Positions 1 to 5,973 of a stretch of 7,086 nt of DNA are shown piece after piece. The stretch spans positions 1-7,086 of the forward strand of contig CANIYB010000124.1 of NCBI GenBank assembly GCA_947471105.1, read 5' to 3'. Positions within the stretch are counted from its first letter, which is position 1. Each line of letters starts with the position of its first letter. Both the position numbers and the translations under genes were made by a program. This stretch comes from Cytophagaceae bacterium (GTDB lineage Bacteria; Bacteroidota; Bacteroidia; Cytophagales; Spirosomataceae). A model generated the notes under the pieces. That model was not told where the DNA came from. It did not search any database and saw only the letters and a program-made list of their open reading frames with translations.

Positions 1-1548
1 AGGCCTTAAGTTGACCGTTTTATTTCTTGACATCATCGCCTGCCCATCGTCCAATAAATAATGAAACGAATTTAGTAGGAAGTCTTTGTTGGCATACGTA
101 TGTTTCGAAAATGGATCAAATCCCAAACCCCAAGGACTCTTCGTTTCTAAATCCACCCCATTCAAAGCCACATCGCCATCGCCTACCACCACGATTCCTC
201 CCGCAGTTCCACTGGCTGCTACAAAACTTTTTGACAAGCTGTCAGAAGGTAATATCCGATTTCGAAAGGCGGACACAAATTTCCCCTCCACTAAATAGGC
301 AATCACACGAGATCCCGCTACATAATTCTTGGGGTCAAACTCTTTCCCTGAGGCCGAAAAGGGGAGGGTCGCAGGGGCTTGTTGGACCTGTGTATAAGGA
401 CTCGTTTTCAATAAGGCTGTTTTCTGCAAATAGGGCGCTCCCTTCACCGTATCTAAGCTGGACACAAAATGTCCATACACCGCATCTAAATTCCGTGTAA
501 TCACTGAGCTTGGGTTACCTTGCAACAAGGGAAAGGCTGGCCACGGCATTAATTCGATGGATGGCTTGTTGCCAAAATTCCCCACCGCCAGCGGAATCGT
601 GCCGCTCAATTGCGCATCTTTGACCAAATCAGAATTCACACGGATGCCGTAGCGGAAGAGTAAATTTTGTAAACCTAAGTCGATGGGCGTAGCCACCAAT
701 CCTTGATTTGCCACCGTATCCACCCGTATTCCATCCAATAGAAATACCGCTTTTCCTCCCTTAACTAAAAATTGGTCTATTTTATACTGATCCGCCTCAC
801 TGAATTTTCGATCCGGTTGAATCACACAAATCGCATCTAAACCATCCAGAGTCGGCGAAGCCGATAAGTCGACCGGATATAAATCATAGCGTTTTTTCAA
901 ACTTGAGATTAAATCAATCTGCTTAATCGCTGGCACATGGCTATAGTCCAAAAAGAAACCGATCTTCTTTCGAACCTGTTGGGAAATAGACGCAATCCCT
1001 TGCATGATTTCATATTCCATGCCCTCCACACTCTGATTTAACATTTCCTGAGGAGAGGATAATTTATTTCCTTTTAAAAGCAACACGCCTATTTGCGCAT
1101 CTCCTTTTTCAATCAACACCCCTGGGAAGACCAATTGCTGTACCTGTTTCCCATCTTCATTATTGACGACATTCGTGGGTGGAATCCCTAAAGAATCTAA
1201 TTGGAAGATGATTTTTTGTCGCGCCGACTCATCCGGATATTCTTCATACACATCTATCTTCTCGATCTCTATCCCCTGGCTACTATTCATTTTAAGATCT
1301 AAGAGCAATTCATCCAAGGCCTTCTCCATCCGCTTAAATCCAGCAGGCAATTTATCACCCCCTAAAAATACTTTAATGCGAATGGGGGCATCTTGTTGGC
1401 GCAGCAAATCGACACTCGAAGCGGAAAGGGTGAATTTTTTCTCTTCACTCAAATCAAAGCGCAATCGGATATACGGACTCAGCCCCACGAGCAATATGCC
1501 CAACGCGATCAATAGCAAGCCAATAAATGGTTTAATCCGGTTTTTCAT
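1..1548 (-). CDS. gldG: GldG, gliding-motility ABC transporter auxiliary protein (3' end beyond window)
   Basis: The minus strand from position 1548 down to position 1 is open for 516 codons with no stop. It starts MKNRIKPFIG, followed by a hydrophobic membrane segment at about residues 8-27. Then comes the typical GldG lead-in RFDLSEEKKFTLS (30-42) and a long extracytoplasmic region of the GldG/DUF4350 type. Visible family features are a KGGKAVFLLDG strand (263-273), VVGDGDVALN (454-463) and NKDFLLNSFHYLLDD (487-501). GldG proteins are about 550-560 residues and end in a second membrane helix, so roughly 40 residues including that helix lie outside the window. With GldF (permease) and GldA (ATPase), GldG forms an ABC complex in the inner membrane needed for gliding in Flavobacterium; its substrate is unknown. 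No gldF lies directly upstream. An in-frame ATG at 1572-1570 would add eight residues, but it sits inside a hairpin; the ATG at 1548 gives the usual N-terminus. Family assignment is strong. Confidence 0.9.
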   Translation of the reverse strand, partial: MKNRIKPFIGLLLIALGILLVGLSPYIRLRFDLSEEKKFTLSASSVDLLRQQDAPIRIKVFLGGDKLPAGFKRMEKALDELLLDLKMNSSQGIEIEKIDVYEEYPDESARQKIIFQLDSLGIPPTNVVNNEDGKQVQQLVFPGVLIEKGDAQIGVLLLKGNKLSSPQEMLNQSVEGMEYEIMQGIASISQQVRKKIGFFLDYSHVPAIKQIDLISSLKKRYDLYPVDLSASPTLDGLDAICVIQPDRKFSEADQYKIDQFLVKGGKAVFLLDGIRVDTVANQGLVATPIDLGLQNLLFRYGIRVNSDLVKDAQLSGTIPLAVGNFGNKPSIELMPWPAFPLLQGNPSSVITRNLDAVYGHFVSSLDTVKGAPYLQKTALLKTSPYTQVQQAPATLPFSASGKEFDPKNYVAGSRVIAYLVEGKFVSAFRNRILPSDSLSKSFVAASGTAGGIVVVGDGDVALNGVDLETKSPWGLGFDPFSKHTYANKDFLLNSFHYLLDDGQAMMSRNKTVNLRP

Positions 1549-1550
1549 AC

Positions 1551-1566
1551 TTCTTGCAAACAAGAA
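1551..1566 (-). promoter_or_regulatory. small hairpin over the gldG ribosome binding region
   Basis: On the coding strand, TTCTTG-TTTG-CAAGAA forms a perfect 6-bp stem with a 4-base loop. It ends two bases before the gldG start codon. The 3' arm contains AAGAAG, the only purine-rich SD-like stretch before this start, so the folded form would cover it. The first two bases overlap the 3' arm of the neighbouring terminator-like hairpin. A role in limiting gldG translation is inference; a short AT-rich stem like this could also arise by chance. Confidence 0.3.
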
Positions 1567-1590
1567 AAGCATCCTTCACAGAATGCTTTT
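1565..1590 (-). terminator. probable rho-independent terminator after the ppiD-like gene
   Basis: The coding strand shows AAAAGCATTC, a 6-base loop TGTGAA, then GGATGCTTTT. This is a 10-bp stem with one T-G pair, followed by CTTGTTT. It begins 21 bases after the stop of the isomerase gene. On the plus strand the same stem is followed by a better T-rich run (TCTTTTTATCCTTT), so it may act in both directions. In the gene direction the T tract is short and interrupted, so it may be leaky and let some transcripts continue into gldG, which starts 16 bases after the stem. Confidence 0.55.
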
Positions 1591-1611
1591 TCTTTTTATC
1601 CTTTATAAATC

Positions 1612-3729
1612 TTAATAAAACTTATAGCGCTTATCTTCAATTTTTGAAGCTTCTTTGATGGCTTCATTAATGTAAAAAGAAGCTCTCTGAGTTCCCATAG
1701 ATTGAATTTGATTCTTGTAGGTCGAGTAATCCGCTAAGGCCGGTGCAGGTGCACCTCCCGTTTTTTCAGCCACATAAACGCCATTTTCTCCCACAAATAC
1801 CGTAGAACGCTTTCCGTTTTGTAAACCAGCGATACGACCTAGTGCGATGGCATCTGGACCTGCTGTGTTCAACATACCATTCGATAATGATACAGCTGAA
1901 ACAGTTTCAACCAAAGCACCCGCTCCATATTTTTGAGCGATTTGCTCTAATGGACCTTTGATGCCCGCTAATTTCGCTGAAATTTTCTCCCCCTTCAATT
2001 GATTAAGTACCATGTTCGAAAGTTCAGATTTGAAATCAGCTACTTTCACATTGTCCTTTTCTGTTTTGCCAGTGACATAAGCCACGATGTATTGATTCTC
2101 TTGTTCAAAAACCTTTTTAGACCCATCGCCTACAGCGGTTTTATCATCAAAAGCCCAACGAACGATTTCGCGTGCATTGGCCAAGTTATTGATCGCCGAA
2201 GCATTTTCAGTCAAACGTTCTGCACGCATCATGATTAAACTTTTGTCGCTTTTAAGCGCTACCTCAAAAGCAGCTAAGGTTCCATTGGCATTGGCAAACG
2301 CATCTGCTTTAGTATACACCCGATCCATCGTTGCCTGAGAGGAAGCAATGGATTTGTTGATCGCCGCCAAACGGTAGGATGTATTTGTTTTGCCATCCGT
2401 TACTTTAACGATATGAAAACCAAATTCGGTTTCAACCAATCCTGGCATCAAACCTGTTCCTGAAAATCCGAAAACAGCTTTCTCAAATCCTTTGGCCATG
2501 GAACCATTGTTCTTAAAATATCCTAGATCTCCACCACTTTGAGCAGTGCCATCCATTCCATTCATTTGCGCCAAAGTTTCAAAGCTTGCGCCTCCTTTGA
2601 TTTGCGCTAATACTGCTTCTGCACGTGTCTTAGCTTGCGCTTTTGCCGAATCAGATTTGTTGGCCGGTGCAATCAAAATATGACTTGCACGAAGCGTGAA
2701 CAACGTATCTTTCTTTACACCGCCGTATTTGTAGATCGAATACGTTAATCCATTTTTAAATGGACCGTAAATTCCACCTACTTGGAAACTAGGTAATTGG
2801 CTCTTGACAACCTCAGGAATTTCGGCGTAAGAAACTAAATAAGGAGTTCTCACATCTGAATTCAGCATCGCAAATGCAGAGTCATTAGGAGCAACCGCTA
2901 AGTCTTTCGCTAACTTCTTGATTTGAGTATAAAAATCGGCTGTATCTTGTTTCGTAGGAACCACCGGGAACGTTACGTATTGAATCGCACGTGTATTAGT
3001 TCCCTTGTATTGATCTTTATGTTTTGCCAAATATTCTTCCAATTGAGAATCCGTCACCTTGATGGTAGAGTCTGGAATCGAGAAGAAAGGAACATACACA
3101 AAACGAGCATCAAATTTCGCGTTTTGTGTTTGATATTCTTTTTGCGCCTCATTCTGAGTTACATAATTGGACATGCGCATTAAGTTTTCGTATTTATTAC
3201 GAATGCGATCTTGCGCTAGGGAAAGCTCAAACTTAGCCCAACCTTGTTGCTGCTCCACAGGCATTGTCTTCAGGTTTTTCAAAAACTGAATCACAAAAGT
3301 CTTGTCGAATTGTCCGGTTTGAGGATTAGTAAATTGCTGACGAACAGATGGATGGATATTGTTTCCTTGCACCATGTCAATTAATTCTTCCTCCGAAACC
3401 TTGATTCCTAAGGCGTCAAATTCTTTTTTGTAAGCAATATCTAAGATGAATTGATTCCAAACTTGGTCTCTAATCATCGTTGCTTCTTGCTCGCTTGGGC
3501 CCTTGCCTGTCTGTGCGGTGTAATTGGCAGTCGCCTCCTCTACTTTTTTCTGGAAGTCTTGAACTTTAACGTTTTCGCCAGCGATTACGCCAACTACTTG
3601 ATTACTTGACCCAAAAAGGGATGAATTACCTTGAAAAATATCACTTCCTACTAGAAATAACACTAAACTGATCGCGATAGCCGCTGCCGCAATTCCCGAT
3701 TTCTCTCTAATTTTTGTAATTAATGCCAT
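1612..3729 (-). CDS. PpiD-like periplasmic peptidyl-prolyl cis-trans isomerase (parvulin type)
   Basis: This 705-residue protein is predicted to be anchored in the inner membrane by one N-terminal helix (about residues 11-28) with the rest in the periplasm. There it would assist folding of exported envelope proteins. The order of parts resembles PpiD: helix, SurA/PpiD-type helical chaperone region (about 45-190), then a parvulin domain at about 347-447. That domain shows LRASHILI (346-353, with H350), GGDLGYF (399-405) and ETEFGFHIV (433-441, with H439), the signature blocks of PpiC-type rotamases. Residues about 245-337 look like an earlier, degenerate parvulin-like unit (RAIQYVTFPV ... GGIYGPFKNGLTYSIYKYGG) without the histidine motifs, and would be non-catalytic. 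The C-terminal 250 residues include REIVRWAF and NQYIVAYVTGK, also usual in PpiD-like proteins. The MALITKIREKSG start is typical of Bacteroidota members of the family. No clear Shine-Dalgarno sequence precedes the start; the leader is AT-rich. The gene probably has its own promoter in the 115-bp gap after argD. The family call is strong; whether the domain is enzymatically active is inferred. Confidence 0.9.
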   Translation of the reverse strand: MALITKIREKSGIAAAAIAISLVLFLVGSDIFQGNSSLFGSSNQVVGVIAGENVKVQDFQKKVEEATANYTAQTGKGPSEQEATMIRDQVWNQFILDIAYKKEFDALGIKVSEEELIDMVQGNNIHPSVRQQFTNPQTGQFDKTFVIQFLKNLKTMPVEQQQGWAKFELSLAQDRIRNKYENLMRMSNYVTQNEAQKEYQTQNAKFDARFVYVPFFSIPDSTIKVTDSQLEEYLAKHKDQYKGTNTRAIQYVTFPVVPTKQDTADFYTQIKKLAKDLAVAPNDSAFAMLNSDVRTPYLVSYAEIPEVVKSQLPSFQVGGIYGPFKNGLTYSIYKYGGVKKDTLFTLRASHILIAPANKSDSAKAQAKTRAEAVLAQIKGGASFETLAQMNGMDGTAQSGGDLGYFKNNGSMAKGFEKAVFGFSGTGLMPGLVETEFGFHIVKVTDGKTNTSYRLAAINKSIASSQATMDRVYTKADAFANANGTLAAFEVALKSDKSLIMMRAERLTENASAINNLANAREIVRWAFDDKTAVGDGSKKVFEQENQYIVAYVTGKTEKDNVKVADFKSELSNMVLNQLKGEKISAKLAGIKGPLEQIAQKYGAGALVETVSAVSLSNGMLNTAGPDAIALGRIAGLQNGKRSTVFVGENGVYVAEKTGGAPAPALADYSTYKNQIQSMGTQRASFYINEAIKEASKIEDKRYKFY

Positions 3730-3788
3730 TGATAATAATTATAGTTTTTAATTCTTTTTTTGTTGCAGTGTGATGAACAAAAGAAACG

Positions 3789-3819
3789 CAAAATAATCAC
3801 ATTTTTAGTGAAAAAGCAA
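3789..3819 (-). promoter_or_regulatory. candidate Bacteroidota-type promoter for the ppiD-like gene
   Basis: On the coding strand a TTG (3819-3817) is followed after 20 bases by TTATTTTG (3796-3789). This is one mismatch from the Bacteroidota -7 element TAnnTTTG, and the spacing falls in the known range. Transcription would begin near 3782, giving a leader of about 53 bases before the ATG at 3729. The region is very AT-rich, so a chance match is possible. Its position in the only sizeable gap upstream of this gene supports it. Confidence 0.35.
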
Positions 3820-3828
3820 GCCCTTTTT
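3811..3828 (-). terminator. weak terminator-like hairpin after argD
   Basis: The coding strand reads AAAAAG, six bases, then CTTTTT, located 17 bases past the argD stop. The stem has only one G-C pair, and the T run is part of the stem itself, so it would be a poor terminator. It overlaps the TTG of the candidate promoter for the next gene. It is listed because it is the only fold seen between argD and the isomerase gene. Confidence 0.25.
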
Positions 3829-3844
3829 TATTCATCAAAATCAA

Positions 3845-4966
3845 TTAGGCTTTTAAAACAGTTGCTAAACTTTCTAAAAACCGGTCGGCGATTTTTTGAT
3901 CAATCCCCAAACTAGGTAATAAACGAAGTGTATTTTTTCCCGCATAGCCACAGAAAATGTGCTCCTTGAATAAAAGGGCATCTCTCACGGGGCCAACAGG
4001 CTGATCTAATTCGATCCCAATCATCAAGCCACGGCCTCTAACTTCCGTGACACTTTGAAATCCTTCTAAGGATTTAGTGATATAATTTCCTATTTTTTCT
4101 GCGTTTTGAATCAGATTTTCTTCCTCGATCACATCTAAAACCACATTTCCTGCTACACAGGCTAGATGATTTCCGCCAAAAGTTGTTCCCAATAAACCAT
4201 AGCTCGCTTGAATGTGGGGAGCTATCAATACGCCACCCATGGGAAATCCATTGCCCATGCCTTTGGCGGTAGTCATCATATCAGGATGGATACCTGCAAA
4301 TTGATGGGAAAAGAATTTTCCTGAACGGCCATAACCGCATTGAACGGAATCTAAAATTAATTGGGCCCCAGTCTCATCACATCTTTTTCTAAGTGCTTGC
4401 AGAAATGCATCAGAAGCAACTTGAATTCCCCCCACGCCTTGAATTCCTTCTACAATAACGGCAGCATGTTCTTCCGTAATTTTTTCCAAGCCATCGATTT
4501 GGTTGAAAGGCAAAAAGGTCACATGCTCCGTGCTATTGATTGGCGCGACAATACTTGGATTGTCTGTCACGGCGACCGCACCAGCCGTTCTCCCATGAAA
4601 TGCTTTGGTGAAGGAAACGACTTTTTTCCTGCCCGTATAAAAAGAGGCAAGCTTTAATGCGTTCTCGTTTGATTCAGCACCGGAATTGGTCAAAAATAAG
4701 GTATAGTCTGAGTATCCGGATAGTCGGCCTAATTTTTCTGCTAATGCTTCTTGGCCCGAAATAATGATTGAATTGGAATAAAAGCCAATATTAGTTAATT
4801 GCTCCGACATCCTAGCCACGTAGGTAGGGTGCGAATGCCCGATGGAAATCACCGCGTGACCACCATAAAGATCGATATATTCCTGTCCATTTTTATCCCA
4901 AACCGCACTTCCTTTGGCTTTCACCAACTCAATCGGATACAACGGATATACGTCAAATAATTTCAT
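3845..4966 (-). CDS. argD: ArgD, acetylornithine (or succinylornithine) aminotransferase
   Basis: This 373-residue cytoplasmic PLP enzyme of aminotransferase class III converts N-acylglutamate semialdehyde plus glutamate to N-acylornithine and 2-oxoglutarate in arginine synthesis. The start MKLFDVYPLYPIELVKAKG and the block DLYGGHAVISIGHSHP (32-47) match the short Bacteroidota ArgD type. NSGAESNENALKLA (94-107) is the phosphate-binding block, FHGRT (123-127) stacks on the cofactor, D206 binds the pyridine nitrogen, and K235 in TTAKGMGNGFPMGG is the expected Schiff-base lysine. GTTFGGNHLAC (260-270) and VRGRGLMIGIE (309-319) complete the signature. The usual D-E-V/I-Q motif reads D-S-V-Q (206-209); the cofactor-contacting D and Q are kept, so activity is still expected. 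Members of this phylum may use N-acetyl or N-succinyl intermediates, and this protein alone does not show which. The gene lies 55 bases after argC across a heptamer repeat that provides its SD-like AGG. Ornithine aminotransferase is a less likely alternative given the neighbours. Confidence 0.93.
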   Translation of the reverse strand: MKLFDVYPLYPIELVKAKGSAVWDKNGQEYIDLYGGHAVISIGHSHPTYVARMSEQLTNIGFYSNSIIISGQEALAEKLGRLSGYSDYTLFLTNSGAESNENALKLASFYTGRKKVVSFTKAFHGRTAGAVAVTDNPSIVAPINSTEHVTFLPFNQIDGLEKITEEHAAVIVEGIQGVGGIQVASDAFLQALRKRCDETGAQLILDSVQCGYGRSGKFFSHQFAGIHPDMMTTAKGMGNGFPMGGVLIAPHIQASYGLLGTTFGGNHLACVAGNVVLDVIEEENLIQNAEKIGNYITKSLEGFQSVTEVRGRGLMIGIELDQPVGPVRDALLFKEHIFCGYAGKNTLRLLPSLGIDQKIADRFLESLATVLKA

Positions 4967-4974
4967 TTTTTTAT

Positions 4975-5030
4975 ATTACCTATTTCCTATTACCTAATAC
5001 TTCTTACCTATTACCTAATACCTACCACCT
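4975..5030 (-). repeat. degenerate 7-bp tandem repeat (AGGTAAT) across the argC-argD junction
   Basis: Eight consecutive 7-base units fill 4975-5030. Read on the coding strand, three are exactly AGGTAAT. The other five (AGGTGGT, AGGTATT, AGGTAAG, AAGTATT, AGGAAAT) differ from it at one or two positions. Three units make a 21-base period, giving an exact 15-base direct repeat at 4986-5000 and 5007-5021. The first unit on the coding strand encodes the end of ArgC, and its stop TAG spans the first unit boundary. The last unit places AGG 12 bases before the argD ATG. Each unit boundary of the form T-AGG creates a TAG, so successive units put stops in all three frames. Seven-base tandem repeats are known from other bacteria, such as the short repeats of filamentous cyanobacteria. 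Whether this one recurs elsewhere in this genome cannot be seen here. Confidence 0.8.
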
Positions 5031-5972
5031 TCCACTCTTCAGCCTCAACCCTGCGTCTTCATCCCAGCCCAGCATTAAATTCATGTTTTGAACCGCTTGG
5101 CCTGAAGCACCTTTTAAAAGGTTGTCAATCACCGACGTGATTAATAATTGGCCCTCGTGAACCTCTAGATGTAAAAAACATTTATTCGTATTGACCACTT
5201 GTTTTACATCGACCGGTTGTGCGCTCCTAAAAACGAAGGGCGAATGTTGATAAAATGCATCAAATATTTTCTCCGCCTCTTCCTGACTGCCAGCAAAATT
5301 CGTGTATACGTTGGCCATTATCCCCCTCGAAAAATTACCTCTATACGGAATGAAATGAATTTTTGGGGCAGGATGTACCGCTGAAATCGTTTGGCGAATC
5401 TCGGATAGATGCTGGTGCGTAAAGGTTTTATACACACTCACATTATTATTTCTCCAAGAAAAATGACTCGTTTCCGACAAGGATTGACCGGCACCCGTAG
5501 AGCCCGTGATGGCAGAAACATGGATGTCTTGATTCAATAAGCCTTTGGCCGCTAGGGGCAAAAGCGCCAATTCTATACTCGTAGCAAAACAACCTGGATT
5601 GGCGATCTTAGTCGCTTCCTTGATTTTTTCTTTTTGGAATTCAGGCAAACCATATACAAAACCCTCAGACTCATCCCTGAAATCAGTACTCAAATCGATG
5701 ATTTTAGTATGCCAAGGAATGCTATGGCTGGCCAAGAATTTCTTGGACTCTCCATGTCCTGAGCAAATAAAGAGCACATCTACGGGAGTAAGCTCTTTGG
5801 TGAATACCAAAGAACATGAGCCCAAAAGATCCGTGTGGACATCTGAAACTAATTTGCCAGCTTGAGAATTGGACATCGCGCAGGTAATGATCACATCAGG
5901 ATGATTGATCAAAATCCGCAATAGTTCTCCCCCCGTGTACCCCGCCGCTCCTACAATTCCTATTTTTGCCAT
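5022..5972 (-). CDS. argC: ArgC, N-acetyl-gamma-glutamyl-phosphate reductase
   Basis: This 316-residue cytoplasmic enzyme uses NADPH to reduce N-acyl-gamma-glutamyl phosphate to the semialdehyde, the step before ArgD. The N-terminal dinucleotide-binding fold starts at GIVGAAGYTGGELLRIL (5-21). IDLSTDFR (92-99) and the active-site NPGCFAT (125-131, nucleophile C128) follow. ITGSTGAG (155-162), SHFSWRNNN (169-177) and THQHLSEI (185-192, the active-site histidine region) belong to the catalytic domain. NPGCFAT, with F in place of Y, and SHFSWRNNN are as in Bacteroidota ArgC. DNLLKGASGQAVQNMNLMLG (283-302) returns to the cofactor domain. The tail after AGLRLK is SGRW, encoded in and beside the heptamer repeat, and unlike the tail I recall for Bacteroidota relatives. 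The start codon lies one base after the argG stop (TAA-A-ATG), with no good SD sequence, so translational coupling to argG is likely. Confidence 0.95.
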   Translation of the reverse strand: MAKIGIVGAAGYTGGELLRILINHPDVIITCAMSNSQAGKLVSDVHTDLLGSCSLVFTKELTPVDVLFICSGHGESKKFLASHSIPWHTKIIDLSTDFRDESEGFVYGLPEFQKEKIKEATKIANPGCFATSIELALLPLAAKGLLNQDIHVSAITGSTGAGQSLSETSHFSWRNNNVSVYKTFTHQHLSEIRQTISAVHPAPKIHFIPYRGNFSRGIMANVYTNFAGSQEEAEKIFDAFYQHSPFVFRSAQPVDVKQVVNTNKCFLHLEVHEGQLLITSVIDNLLKGASGQAVQNMNLMLGWDEDAGLRLKSGRW

Positions 5973-5973
5973 T

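Noticed and set aside
27..500. Plus-strand open frame of 157 codons
   Set aside because: It lies opposite gldG, whose minus-strand frame shows clear family motifs. The plus-strand translation is low-complexity, Pro/Ser-rich and resembles no family.
1163..1615. Plus-strand open frame of 150 codons
   Set aside because: It is antisense to the gldG 5' end and the terminator hairpin, and its product has a composition typical of a shadow frame.
1617..1624. TAAGTTTT at the end of the isomerase gene as a -7 element for gldG
   Set aside because: It is one base from TAnnTTTG, but the nearest upstream TTG is only about 13 bases away, too close. A start there would also place the terminator-like stem inside the gldG leader.
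3771..3837. Inverted repeat TGATGAA / TTCATCA about 53 bases apart
   Set aside because: A 7-base match at this spacing in AT-rich sequence is expected by chance, and no further symmetry was seen.
4361..4657. Plus-strand open frame inside argD
   Set aside because: It is a shadow of argD with no recognisable domain and no upstream signals. The same holds for the plus-strand frames inside the isomerase gene, argC and argG.
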